From Numida meleagris (taxonomy: Eukaryota > Chordata > Aves > Galliformes > Numididae), in contig NC_034409.1 in the NCBI RefSeq assembly GCF_002078875.1, forward strand, positions 102,829,226 to 102,893,225: a stretch of DNA of 64,000 bases, written 5' to 3'. Positions 34,253-47,377 of the stretch are shown here, one piece after another. The position numbers were made by a program, and so were the translations under genes. The notes beneath the pieces were generated by a model. The model ran no database searches. It was given only the letters and a program-made list of their open reading frames with translations, and was not told where the DNA came from. The first letter of the stretch is position 1, and each line of letters opens with the position of its first letter.

Positions 34253-34358
34253 ATGGCCAACAGAACAAACTCATCTGAGTACTTCTGGTCTTATGAATAT
34301 TATTGGGATTACATAGATCCAATTCCAGTAGATGGAAGGAAGTTGAAAGTTAATAAAT
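34253..34358 (+). CDS. MRAP: MRAP coding exon 1
   Basis: Encodes [20 protein letters not shown] and [15 protein letters not shown], ending one base into codon 36 at donor aaat|gtaagt. This is the receptor-binding and topology-setting part. The first position of the motif known in mammals as LDYI/LDYL is tryptophan here. Confidence 0.95.
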
Positions 34359-37300
34359 GTAAGTATCGTAGTGTAGTAGGTGCTTATCTAGTACAGGAAA
34401 AATGAGTGGGCAGAATGTTGTGTAGCTTGTCTTACTGACTTAGCTTGCTTTCTTTGTGCCTGAGACCATAATGGGTTAAGTGTGCACAGTTTGGATGGAT
34501 GGGTGTCTGTGTGCCAAACTGTCTTTCCTTGACTGTGTTCTAATAGCAGTTACTGCTCATAATGAAACTCTTCGATTTATCTTACAGTGCTTGAAACTAT
34601 AAGACTGCTGATATTAACTTTTATTTAGGACAGACTTTTTACCATTGCTGAGTGTAAGCCTAATGACATGCAGATCTGTAGACTTGGGGTGTTAGCTACT
34701 TGCCTGCTACTCTCAGAAAAGTTGTGTGAATGAGCAAAGTTTTGTTGTAAGACTATGATGTGTTCAGCTTGGGACATATGACTTATGTTACAACTGAAAA
34801 ATATTTAAAACCTTGGTAAAGGAAGAGGTTTGTTTCTGCTAGCCAAGAACAATAAGGTGAAAATACGTTTTATGATTTTTCCTCTTGTGGTTCAGTGCTA
34901 CTGAATTGTAAGACGATGTAGTAATAGACGTTATCAGCAAAAAACCTTATTGCCGTGGAAGCTGAGTCTGCTGGGTTTAGAAGTTATTTGCAAAGTATAT
35001 AATGTGAAACATTCTCCAAGTTCAGCCACGGGCAGCTAATTCCCTTTCACACTTGGTTTTGCACAATGACACAGAGATGTACTTTTATGGTTACTTAAGT
35101 TGTTAAGATGTTTTTTTTCTAATGCACCTGTGCTGGTTTGGTTTTACTACAATAAAATCACAGTTATGTTATGAGGGATTAACTTAACCTGATACAGCTG
35201 GATGGGTGGATGAAGATCAAGGGAGAAGAGACAGGCATGTTTGAACTGCCTCAGCCATGGACAGTGTTCTCCTGCAATTTCTGTCACGTCCTTATGGTAG
35301 TAAAGCCACAGCCATGGCTTTACTAGTCTCTTCAGTTTACTGAAGACAACTGCTACTATGCAGGTATAGTTTCAGGAACTAAAATAGCTTTCCCCAGCAT
35401 TATTACAGTGATCTGGTCTGTAAGAAAAATATGATACGCTTTCAAAATATTTTCAAGAAAGTGCCTTTCTAATAGTGAAGTTTGAACTGGAGAGTGTGCA
35501 AGAGGAGCATTCAGACCACTCTCTTCAGGCACCTAATTTGGGCCACTGTGTAAGGAGCTTCGTGTTCTTATGAGACCAAGAATAAGAAAAGAGAGCAGAG
35601 TTTTATTCTGCACTGCCTCTAGAAAAGCTTTTCTGCTGACTCTAATGAGCCTAGGTTTACTGCCTCCAACTTTAGGTAACCAAGAGCACTGTACCTAAAA
35701 GAAGATGTTGTAAATATCCACAGCCTTCCATATATAAATCCTGCTCCAGAATACTGTAGAGCAACATTTGGTGCTGCTGGGAACAGGCAGCTTATGAGCA
35801 CCTTTACACCACTTTTCTAAATCTCTTAATTTGAAAGTTAAAGCAGATAATCTCTGGCAAATTTCACCAGGGAACCCCGAGATGCTTCTGTGAGTAGATG
35901 CTCCCCCTCTGAAATTCATTGATAGTTTCATGGGGGACATTGCCACAAACCTGTTTGAGTGCTCATGAGTGATCTCAAGCCTTATTTCAATTTAAAGCAA
36001 ACAAACAAAACAAAAAAAAGCAAACAAAACAAACAAACAAACAAAAAAAAACACACAACAAAGTAAACCAATAATCTCTTACTGATTTTTTTTTCTCTTT
36101 CTTCTCTTACCCTAAAGAAACAGAGAAGTCTGACACCTTTCAGGTCTCTTTATATTCTAAGGAGGTGACTTACGTGGTCATGCTTTTTGTTTATGCATCA
36201 GATCTTCTGTTCCTTTGGTAACTTCAACTCATTGATCTAATAATAAATGAGTGGAGGCTTCAACGATATAAAATGCCTGCTAGTTCCTGTTGCTGCTGGT
36301 TAAATAATGGAGGGATAATACTGTAAGTTCAGAACTTCACTGACAAAAGAAACAGTTTAGGGAGAGATCGTGCCCTGCTAGGCACCAAGAAAATCCCCTT
36401 TGGCCTCAGCACTGGGAAACAAATCTGCAGGAAACCAATCTTCTGTGTGTCAGCTGACCATCTCCCAGACAAAGAGGAAAAAGAAAGATGCAAAAGTACT
36501 GTGTGAGATTTACTATTTTCCTCCTCCGCGGGGCAATGTTAGGGCAGCGTGTGGTCCCGGGGGCAGCTGTTTATGTAACAGATCTCTAGGCAGCGTGCCA
36601 GAATGGGATTCTGCTCCATGATTTGTGTCTTTAAAAAGCCCACATTGGCTGTATCAATTTCTAAATTACAAATGTTGGGTTTGGTTTCCTGATGGCCAGG
36701 AAAGTTAAACTGTCAGGTTGCTGGGGGTTTTTTAGGCTTCCTATAGAAACAGACGTTTTTTCCATGTCAGCAGCCTAGGAGGAATGGACGCCGCGTCATA
36801 CTAGAACTTTTATTCTTCCTTCTCCAAATGCCAGTGGGAAAACAAGCTATAAAGAAAATAGCATGGGAAATAATTCTACAGCTGGTTAGTTTTTTCCTTG
36901 CTTTGAATAAAAGGGCTAGTCAGGCAATGAATATACTTTATAGGTTTTCCTGTCTTTACATAATATTTACATTCTTTTACCTTCAAAAGCAACTGCTGGG
37001 ATTATTGTCTTCATGTGCTTGGAACTATGTAAACAAACGAGGTTCAGCAAGTTCTTGTCCTTTGTGCAGAAGATGAAATGTGATAATTTCCCCTTAGATA
37101 GGGGCTTATAGAGCTGTAAATATTCCAAATTTGGCAAAATATTTGATATATCAGGAATTAAAATAAGTGCTGTATTGATGTTCCAGGGGACCTCTGCTGA
37201 TTGACTGCAATGGGACTTGCAGTTCAGCATTTGTTCAGGTGCCTCAATGAATCAGCCCTAATGAACTACACATTCGTCATAACCCCTGGGATGGAATTAT

Positions 37301-40300
37301 AGCTCCCTAGTTCAGTCTTATTTTTTTATTTAATGTAAAACAGAGACCCAAATCTCTGCACTTTCTTTCCTCTGTTATATGGCCTGTTCCCAAAGCATGG
37401 TGAGAACTTGTTTGTCTCGTGAAAATGGATCTAAATCCAGCTATGAAGTCATGTTCTTGCTTTCTATTAATAGCATCGTGCACTTCTGCACATTTTCTAT
37501 GAAAATAATAAAAAGCTTAATTGGCCCATGAACAAACAGGCTGTTCAAAAACATATACACATGCATATAGAAGGTGACTGTAAAAGCTAGCAATAGAAAA
37601 GCTTTTTATAGATTGTTAAAATATGTTGTCCCAGTTCAGAAAGAATCCTAATTGCAAGACTGTAAAAACAGTCAGGAAGTTTCTGTTTATCCCTCCTGAG
37701 CTCCCCTGAGATCTGGAACAAATTTGATTAGCTTCAGTGAATTCCATGAATTGTATTAAAGCTGTCCTTAAAAGATGAAACTAGAATAGCTTTGATATGG
37801 AATTCGATAAATCCATGCTCTTCATTTCTGTCCACATGGCACTCAAGCACTCAAACACCGAGTTTTTTGTAATATCTCCAGTTCTCCCCTGAGGAGGTGG
37901 GACTGGCAGTAGGACCCAATGACTGTTTCCCTTAATAACTTTTAGAAGAGTACATCAGAATATTGGCCCATCCATTTTAATCTACCATCCCTTGACTAAA
38001 AGCTCAGTAAATCTTTTTTTTAACCAGAGGAAGAATAAAATGAACTGATGCCCCGGTACTCATTTTGTACATTCTCATTTCTCAGTAGCCCAGCCAAAAC
38101 TCAGCTCTCTGATAAGACTCCTGCTGGGTCAGCTCTAGTTGAAGGTATAAGGGACCTAGAGTAATTCCCCCTAATCTCTTTGTGGCTCTGATGACAACAC
38201 GTTCTGAACTTTTTCACAAAGAAACACCTCATCAAACATATTGGACCTGTTTCAAAGAACATGAATGTTTTTTGTCCTTTGAGATAGAAGATTTATTTTA
38301 TCCTGGTCAATATTTGTCTCTGGAGTCAATGACCCTTCTTTTTCACCTCAGTCTAAGTGAGTAGCCAGTGATGAGTTCAGAGCATTTCTCGACTTGTGCC
38401 CTGCCCAACACCGAAGTTTTTCAAGTTTTTAGCTGGGAAGTTCACTACTACACTGATCCCAGGAAGGAGTATTTATGAAACAGTGACCAAATGTGCTGCT
38501 GGGGCAGAAGCAGATTCATCCATCTAACAGCTCATAAATGAGGTAGTCATTTCAGCAGCACTGTAGCCTTAAGTCATAGAAGACGAGCTCCCTTTTTCCT
38601 CCAAACCATTTCTGAGCCCCATTTGCATTCCTGAATTGCTGTGGTCACTCAGATCAGAAACAAGTTCATCTTTTTTTCCTTTCATTAATTAAAAAAAAAA
38701 AAGTTTTCATCTGAATTGGAGATAACAGCAGTGGCAAGACCTCAGGCTGGTTTAAACCAACTGAGAATCCATTCTTTAGTGCTAGGAATCCACTTACTTG
38801 TTCCTTAAATAAATCACTTAGTTCTGATAGATTAGGCTTCTTTTTGAACTATTTCATGACAATTGCAGAAGTATTGCAGCTAAACAGTAGGCCATTCACA
38901 GTCTGTTCCACTGGACTGATATGTCCTAGGGGCCACAGATGCTTTACAAAACAGGCTTTCCTGTGTGAAAGTCCAGTCTTTCTCTTGGTAGAATATGTTT
39001 TCAAAGCTAGACTTCTCTCCCTAAAAAAGCATCATCTGAAGGGTCATGGGTTGCACTTTTTTGCCAGTGTGTAGGATATGGCCAAATATTGAGCAGTAAC
39101 AGCGTTGTCTTGAGTAACACAATGTTGACTGCACAGTGATTTGGTAAAAGGAAATGTGTCCCCTGCAAAGAGCTGAAAATTAAAACCATCCTAAATACTC
39201 AGAATTACCTTTTAAATATACTTACTAAATTTTTTTTCCAGTCTCTCCCTCAGCCCTGGTCATACACTGTTAAGTTGCTAGGAAACTTAAGATTTTCAAC
39301 AAATTTGCACAAATTTGCAGATTCCCCTCTCTGAAGGGTTTAGTTAAATTCAGTTAATTCAACAATACACCTTTCTTACAGATCATAAACTATGCTGTTG
39401 TGTTTTGTTTGTATTTGCTTGTGTCACCAGTGACAGAATTATTGTGTTGTGTTCACAGATTCTATTGTTATAGCCTTTTGGGTTGGACTTGCTGCCTTTG
39501 TGATGTTTCTTTTCCTTATTTTGCTCTGTATGTCCCGCTCTGGATCAAATCCAGTAAAGTAAGTACAATGAGAGGTAAAATAATTATAGCTAAGTGTGAT
39601 AAAGTAATCTGCATGAAACATTCATTCACCGCTTCAGGTGATCCAGCAGTTACATTCAGCATTTACAATTGCACACCGAGATGATGCTGCTTACTTACTA
39701 TTTGGTTTGAGTGTCTCTCAACCCACTGCTGTTCACTGTTTCTATTTATCACCTGGGTTAAAATATAAATTAATAACTATTGTGGTTTGCCAGTGACAGA
39801 AAGATTGGGGAATAATGAAGAACAAGGATAGGCAGAGCAGTCTGTTCTGCACATTGTGTTTGCAAAAACCATATATTATGTCAGCTATCAAGGTTGTATC
39901 TTATTGAAGTAAGAGTGTCTGTTTTACACGCGGAGTGGAGGAGTACACCACAACTAAGAAGGAACTAGGAATCGTGGTGGTAAAGGTGAACATGAGCCCC
40001 CAAAGGAGTTCTGCAAGACTTGATCAAATTAAGAGAAAACTTACTAGTGAGATCTCAGAGGTAATATTATGTGTGCCATTGCTTAAACCATTCCAAGAAT
40101 GTTGTGCTTATGTTAGAATGGACTCTCTAAAAGGAGGTTTATAGAAATTGGGAAATCGGGAAAGAAATGCTGACATCCAGAAAGTGCATTGTACAGCGAG
40201 GGAAATAAACTGAAATCAGTTCATTTCTCAAGGAACAGAGGCTGAAAGGTGCTTATTCTGAACTACCTGCATCTTTAGAACACTGGTGTCCGATTGGAGA

Positions 40301-43300
40301 GCCACATGATAACAATTAAATGCCAAGTATTTTACTAAAATGTAGTGGCTGGAAACTGATACTACTGAAACTAAGATGTACTACATAATTTATGTGAGGA
40401 TAATAATTCGCTGAAACAATTTCTGTTAAATGGGTCATGATGAATTCTTTTTTTACTCAGTGACTTAACATTTTAGTAACATACAGTTGTATTCATCTCA
40501 AAATTACTGTGAGGAGTCTACAGTCTAGCATTCTATGGCCTGTTATGCAGAAGTTTCTTTCTCGCCTAAAATACATGAATGGCTTATTCTGTAAACATTT
40601 TTAAGATTTTTCAGTTTAAACTAACTCTGTGAGGCTGCTGATGTATATAAATGGCTGAAGATCTGGGCTTATTTTCTATTCTTTTCTTGTTTGGCAAATC
40701 CTGGCAATAGTCTGACAATACCTTTCTTCCCAAAGGTAGCCCATATCTGAACTGCTGTCCTTTAGCATAATAAGCTCTTGGTAAAACTCTAATATGCTTA
40801 GAGGCAGTATTAATCAGTTGGAAGTGTAGTTCATGAAATCATAGGATCATTGGGGCTGAAAAAGACCACTAAGATCATCGAGTCCAATCGTCAACCCATC
40901 ACCACCATGCCCACTAAGTGACTTCAGACACCTGCCAACCATGAGCCTGTAGCGTTCACGGTACCAGTCAGCTTAGGAGCAAGACAGCATGGTAAAACTG
41001 GGCTTTCTGCTGGGCCAGAGTCTCCTGGAATCAGCCTCATGTCATTTTCCCAATAATTAAAGCTTTCAGGTGTGATTCTGTTACTCTTGTCTTTCCACCT
41101 TGATATAAATTTCAGTAGAGTACTATTCACCATTAGGAAGACAGTTGGGCGTGAGCTAGTAAGTAGGCCAGTAAAGCGTAACAGCATTTTCAGGTTCAAA
41201 AAGTGTATGGTACATATAGCACTATAGAAACACATCTAGATCTATGGAAAGAGATTCTAGATCAGCATGTTAGTGTCATCCAGGTTGTTTTTACAGCTGG
41301 GCTTGACAAAACAGGACAATATTTTCCAGCGTCAGGTGCGTTAGCTAATCTATTCTAGAGTATTTATACCTGAAACCCTCGTGACTGAAGAGAGAGGTTG
41401 AATAAATACTTCATTGTGACAGATAGGTCTGCCATCCTCTAAACAGTTACTGACCCTGCCGTGTGAAGAGCAGAGCAGGTGCTGTACAGGTACCTGTAGT
41501 GGATGTGCCTGAAGAAGATGCAATGCCCGCTGATGCGCAGCACTCACATGTTGAATGGGAATGCAGTTCTAACAGTGCTTGTCATTTTGAACTTTGTCTA
41601 AGGACAGGTTTCTGTTTGCAGCTTTCTACACTTGGTTTACTTTGTTTGCTACTAGGTTTTTTTTGTTGTTTTTTTTTTTTTTTTCTGGCAAACACGTTTT
41701 ATGTAAACAAGGATGCATTTGCCCACTGTTCCACCTAATCTGATCAGGACAGAGAAAATTCAGCTCAGCACATTAGGGAGAGGTTCAAGATTAGGTCACA
41801 AACAAGCAGAGGGAATATTATGGCATAAAAAGGAGCACTAATAGCCTAATTTATTTGCACCCTGAGGCCCCTGGCATGCTCACAAAAAGTAACGACGACA
41901 ATAAAAAGGGCAACTTATAAACCAAATAAACCACAAAGCAAGAGGCTTATAATACAAGAAATACATGGAAATGAACATAAAATTATAGGGCAACATTAAT
42001 TTACTGCTCCTGAAAAAAACTGGCAGGAGAAGTCTATATACATGAATAGCTGAGTGTGTTTGGAAAATTAAAACAAGTGCTAAGTTTTTGGGTTTTTTTT
42101 AATCACTGTATATTATGTTATTGAATGAAATGCTTGGCTTAAAAATATCCATATTCACCCTCAATGTGTTCAATTTTGCCATTGAAAGACCTGCTGTGAG
42201 CAAGGCAATCTGGCAATGTTTTGTAGAAAGCCCAAGAATCATTAATGGAAAGTAGTATTGGATGAGATGTTCTTAAAGTTTTAAATCATCCTGTCTTATC
42301 ATTCTTCTAGGCTTGAAACATACTGAGAGAAAAAACATTTTTAGGACTGAACAGAGTAGTCTTGCATCCCCCCCCGCCCCAGCATTGCTCTTTTGGATTA
42401 AGCTCCACTTGTTTGCTAACTGCCTGTTCCAATTACACTTCTCTTAAATCCAGCAATAAAACACAGTGAATTGCCTACAAGAAGTTCTTCTTGTGAACTT
42501 CCACCATCTTCTCCTTTCTTCTCCTTTTTATATAATCCAGCTGTTGTTATTCTTTGCATGAAGATCAACTAATATCTATACTCAATTCTCCCTTCTCTTT
42601 TGCCATGATAATTGTGATGCATTCACCTAACAAATGTACATGTGCGTCACTGGTCAAGGCTGGAGAACTTTTACCTTCACTGTTTCTGGGCTCATCTCTC
42701 TCTCTGTCAAACCCAGGGGCATATAGGACAGTATGTTCTGTTTCAGCTTGCTCAATTGCTTGGTGAAACACCATGCTTTCAGGTCTGATCGTTATAAGAA
42801 CATGTCTTATTGCTTTCACTCGTCTTCAGCTGACTGTCAGGCAAACCTCTGCTGCTGTAATTCAGCTCCCTTTATGGTCAGCTGGATCTTTGTGGGGTCC
42901 CTGGAGATTACATTTTGGCCTTGTATAATATGGATCACATCTCTTGTATAACAGTGATTGCATCTATTTCACCACTGTGTACACCAATACCTAATATGTT
43001 GGGTATAATGTTGGCAAGGCTATAATGTCTGCCATGATATAGTCTGCTGATTTTTGGCTGCATATCCATACAGAAGAGAAGTCAAAGTGTCTTCCAAAAG
43101 ACACTTTCGGAATAACTAGATCTACTTATTCCACAGTGTAATCTTCAGATGCTGAGAGGCCCTGGACTCAAAGCCACGATCTAATTGCACCACACTCTCT
43201 CTGCAGTACAAAGGATTTAGTGCCAAGTCAGATGAGAGAATTCAGGAGTGGGGGAGGGTTGATGCATACAAGAGGGCTGCAGCAAGGAATCCATGTCCCA

Positions 43301-46300
43301 GTCCCTTTTGTAGCCATTATGCTGTCCCTGCAGAAGGAAAGAAAAAAGGGGTTGAGGCATGGCACCAATTATTTCAAGCCCATTAGCATGCCAAGGCATT
43401 TACCACAATGTTGTAATCAAGAGCCAGTATTAACATCTGCATCAACTATCTTTCTTACCATCCAAAATTATGGAGAAAGTAAGGTTTAGTGGCTGGAGAC
43501 AGTTCCCACTGGAGGCTGGCACTTCATTCAGTGAAGTGGAGGCAGGAAATGAGCCTTCCTAGGCCCCTCTGGGGAGATCCCATTTTCCCATGCCTTTTGC
43601 TGGAGGATGTGCATTCCTGACAGCCTGACTGAGACTGCTGTGGACATCCGAAATCTTCACTTTGCCTATCTGACAGTATAATGTAGGGAGGGGAAAAAAA
43701 AGGGGGGGAGGTTTGCATAGTCTCTGAGACAGAACCGAACAAGTGACTAAGGATTCCTTGGCAGCATGAGCCTTTTTGATGTCTGAGAGATTTTTTGCAA
43801 TAAGAAACACAGTTCAGTGTTTAGACATTTTTTCCCAACTACACCCAACTTTTGCCCAGTATTTTTGGGGCATATGGTAACAAAGTTTCAGAGTCCCTCC
43901 TGCCAGACAGGGATGTGTGACTTGGCTTTAAAACCCTTGTTCTGCAGCCAGCTTTCACCTCAGTTTGCAGGTGAGGGTTTCCTTCATGGACAGACAGATA
44001 ACTGCTGATTTGGTGGACAGACTGTACAATGTCCACGTGCTCTTTCAATTTGCTGCTCCATCCAGATCAATTGCAACAGCTGCTTCATTCCTGGAACTTG
44101 GGAACTAATTTGGATATTTGACAAGTCCGGGGTCGATTAAAAAAAAAAAAAATCGATAGCAATATCCTAGATCTCACATGAGGGCAGACAACTTTCTGAG
44201 GTGTTGCTTTTTCTTTTAATCTTCAAGATTGTAATATTCATTAGTGAACAACAAAACAACCATATATATATCCCACAGTAACAAAAAGCACCTATGCCTG
44301 TACACAAAGGTAGCAAATCTAAGTTCTAGTCTAAGCACTAGTTCATATTCTTCCTGATGACAGTAAGAAGTGTCATAGCTCTACTTGGCCATGCCTTGTC
44401 TTTGGGAAGAGGAGCTTACTGTACTGTACTACTTACTGTAGTAAGAAGATCATTGTGAGAGGTACTTCTCTGACTAAGCAGGCCGCTGTTCCTGTTCCCT
44501 GTTTTTCTCAGGCCTCTGGTTTCAAGGAATAAAGCTGTCTTTCATGCCTCCATTAGGAGAACCTTCAACGTTGACAGAACCTTTGTTGGCAGTTCCTCAA
44601 ATGTTAAAATGGTTAGCTATGAACTGTCAAAGCCTGTTACAAGTCTTCCATCATCAGAGCTCAAATCACAGGGTCTTCACAGAAAGCTATTCACACTGCT
44701 GTCATCTAAAGGCTGACTGCCGGGAACCTATTCCATATCTTTTGGCAGGCTTCATTTTCATTGGAGAGTCCCATGACTGGGTCTGTGGTGACTCTTGGTA
44801 TGGTGATACTGATATTGTTCAGAGAAAACTGATCTCTGAGTGAAAACAAAGTCAGGGTTTTTGTTTATAACCATCCACTCTGCATGCACATGTGAGCACA
44901 TGGACAGGAAGAGAGGCTGCCTACCAGCAATCAGTGCTCTTTTGGAAATCTCATGCACTGAGAACCTGCAGGGGAAACTGAAATATCATTTGCTGAATGT
45001 GAGGTCAGAATGTGTTCCCCCTAGTGGCTGCTGCTCAGACTTTCTTCGGTGGGCTGTGCAGTAGAATGCACTTCTCAGTTGCTGGGAAGTAGGCTGCATT
45101 AACGTTAAGATGCTCACCAGTGCTTTCTGAAGGTCTTCCTAGTTCTTGCCTTTTCTCCCTTTCTCTTAGAAACTAAAATGATGGGGATTTTTTTTTTTAA
45201 ATTTAAACCATTTTTAATGATACAAAAAGGCTTCCTCTCTGATTGAGCAGACATTTTCAAGTGTCAAGTCAGAAGAGTGAAATAACTCTTGACCAGTGCA
45301 TTCAAATAGTGTCCTAAGACCAACTGTATCATCCAAGCCAACACATCTCTTCAGAGGGTGCCAAGTGTCCAGACCAGTCCCTCACTCCCAAGGGACATAA
45401 ACCACAACTGACGCGTGGGAGATTTGGGAGTGCTGCCTACTGAAGGCAGGGAGGTAGGCTCCTCCAAATTGTATTCCCCTGAAGAAATGAAATCAGATAT
45501 TTCACTGTACCCATCTTTCTACAAAACCATACTGTCTGGAATTAATTATTTTATGTGTGTGTGTCCCTTGAAATACTTGTTTGGTTGTATCTTATCTTAG
45601 TTTTAATTCCATGATTTTGCCTGGGACTGAGGTCAGTTGCAGTAGCTTGTAGTGACCTGGCTTGACCAGTTCACTCTCTTTGAGTACTGGGACATTAGAG
45701 CTGTTCCAGTCTCATCATATTTCCCCACTTTTCCAAGGATGGTTAAAGATTAACAAGAGCCTGCCAGGGTTCTCCTCACACTGATTGCAGGTCTCTGGGA
45801 TGCAAGTTCTCCCGCTGGTGTAAAAGTATGGATAGCTAGCTGATGATACTTAGCTACTTAATGGACTGGAAAGGAAGCATTCTGTTTTGGTAAGAGTATT
45901 TTTGTCTCGTTTCTGTCAAACAGAGAAGAGAGGTCTCTTGAATATGCCTTTATAGTAGCAAGGAAAATCCCACGTCTGCTTGCCTCCATCCTTTGGCGGA
46001 CCTGTTGCTGAGACTTTGGGATTTTATTTTTTTATTACCATTAAGCAGAATCGCTGCTGTGTTAGCTTTGTCAGGCACAGATGTTTTCCATTAATTAATT
46101 ATAAATTTGAAGTTACAAAATTGATATTTCCCTTCCTCCAAATTATTCCAAATAATTTGTTTCCCTTTTCATCCCATTAATTTTATCTTGAATTTTAAGT
46201 TTTGTTATGTTCATCTGACCACTGGCTTTTAGTCAAAGACCCCTCCTTTTTTTTTTCCCCGTGAATCTGTGGCACCAGTACATTTATAACTTTTCAAAGT

Positions 46301-47377
46301 TTCCTTTTTCTTCCACACTTTCAGGCTACATTTTTCTTCCCAATATATTTTTCCACCCCCCCTTTAAAGCCCTAACGATAGAGTGGTAATTGGGACCATC
46401 GTCTTGTGTTATGTCATATTCAATGGAATTTACTGCTTTTAGGCCAGAGATTATCCGTCATTTCTTTTTTAAGGGTGAATTTTGGGAAGCTGCTGGGAGG
46501 AGAGCTTGGGGAAGAAGAGGCAGGGTGTACTCTGCTGTTCTCCTGTCGTCACTCCATCCACCTCTCAACTTTTTTTTTTTCTCGCAGAATCATATGTCTT
46601 TGTTATGTACACTGAACATTTCCTGCTGCCCTTGTCCAACATGTTCTTTCTTGGTCAGATCTCCACCCTCAGACTGCCATTCCCAGTGCCTGGGGATCTC
46701 TCACATATCACACATCCCTCTTGCTCTTGCCCCCAGTTTCAGTGACTCTGTCTCTTCTACAGTTGCTCACATTCACACATCAGTCCTGTCCCCTTCCTTT
46801 CCCAGGAGTACTAATGATCCCTTCACCCTCACTGCAGAACAAGTCATTGCAATGTTTCTAGTTTCCTCTTTAAAAATGCAGGTAGAGAACCATGCGTTAG
46901 ATTGGACTGAAGGACAACCGTGGTTGGGTTGGACTGAAGGTCCCATCATGAGCAAGGGTGCTCACCAGATGTGGCCCACAGCTCACTATTTTGCTGTTGT
47001 TCATACTCCATTTCCAGCTCAGGATATAATTCTCACAGTGGATGAAGAGAGCTGAGGTCCAAAAGCATCTCTCATTGTGGATTCAGTGTATTTGTGTTGG
47101 AAGAACCATCTTCTGTATTTTTGAAACGTTTTTAATGTGCTTGCTTATGAAACTGCTGCTATCTGTCTTCCAAACAGTAGTCCCTGATAACAATACATTT
47201 TTCCTTTCCACGCATTACAGACAGGTGGTCGTAAGGAACCAGGTAGAAGAAAGCAGTTCCAACAGCGAGCAGCCTCACTGCGACAACCTCAGTAGTCCAT
47301 TCCCAGATCTGGTTGCTCCTGGAACACCCAGCTGTCTTCCAGATGAAACTGGCATTCATGGAAGTGTCTCAGCCTGA
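34253..47377 (+). CDS. MRAP: MRAP, melanocortin-2 receptor accessory protein (whole coding gene)
   Basis: Three coding exons (34253-34358, 39459-39558, 47221-47377) join in phase to 120 residues. MRAP is a small single-pass protein that forms antiparallel dimers and escorts the ACTH receptor MC2R to the cell surface. Residues 1-35 carry two N-glycosylation sequons (NRT at 3, NSS at 6), the tyrosine-rich [14 protein letters not shown] segment and the basic RKLKVNK stretch that sets dual topology. Residues 37-60 are the membrane span ([20 protein letters not shown]). The C-terminal 60 residues are polar, serine-rich and acidic and end GSVSA. Introns are GT-AG and long (5.1 and 7.7 kb). The start has a good context (gacATGG). 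The mammalian protein is longer at the C-terminus. Confidence 0.96.
34359..39458 (+). other. MRAP intron 1
   Basis: 5.1 kb without CR1. It contains an AAAC-rich tract at 35997-36057 and a small GC-rich patch at 36520-36600. I see no further coding exon, and exons 1 and 2 join directly in phase. Confidence 0.7.
35997..36057. repeat. (AAAC)n-rich tract
   Basis: Degenerate caaa/caaac units with runs of A inside MRAP intron 1. Confidence 0.85.
39459..39558 (+). CDS. MRAP: MRAP coding exon 2, transmembrane segment
   Basis: Acceptor gtgttcacag, 100 bases, donor gtaaa|gtaagt. Encodes the membrane helix [20 protein letters not shown] and the juxtamembrane [10 protein letters not shown], the most conserved part of the family together with the DYI region. 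Confidence 0.96.
40835..40925 (-). repeat. CR1 3' end fragment in MRAP intron 2
   Basis: aaatcataggatcattgggg, then gaaaaagaccactaagatca and ccatcaccaccatgcccact: the inverted last 90 bases of CR1. Confidence 0.85.
46411..47055 (+). CDS. Unexplained 214-codon ORF in MRAP intron 2
   Basis: The ATG-initiated frame ends 165 bases before MRAP exon 3, on the same strand. The product would be rich in S, P and H with an internal repeat ([14 protein letters not shown]). It has no signal peptide, domain or splice context that I recognise. It is the longest frame in the window not explained by a gene or CR1. Retained-intron translation is possible, but chance is more likely. Confidence 0.12.
   Translation: MSYSMEFTAFRPEIIRHFFFKGEFWEAAGRRAWGRRGRVYSAVLLSSLHPPLNFFFFSQNHMSLLCTLNISCCPCPTCSFLVRSPPSDCHSQCLGISHISHIPLALAPSFSDSVSSTVAHIHTSVLSPSFPRSTNDPFTLTAEQVIAMFLVSSLKMQVENHALDWTEGQPWLGWTEGPIMSKGAHQMWPTAHYFAVVHTPFPAQDIILTVDEES
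47221..47377 (+). CDS. MRAP: MRAP coding exon 3 with stop
   Basis: Acceptor ccacgcattacag, phase 2. Encodes [20 protein letters not shown] to a TGA at 47375-47377. The tail is polar and poorly conserved in the family. Its assignment rests on exact phase, strand, acceptor quality and position. Confidence 0.88.

Larger units (their letters stand above)
39559..47220 (+). other. MRAP intron 2
   Basis: 7.7 kb intron. It contains a CR1 remnant at 40835-40925, a T-rich run at 41659-41687, an oligo-C run at 42369, and a long open frame at 46411-47055 discussed under findings. Otherwise unique. Confidence 0.7.

Noticed and set aside
44405..44450. Short inverted repeat cttactgta/tagtaag
   Set aside because: It is imperfect and short in AT-rich DNA, and likely chance.
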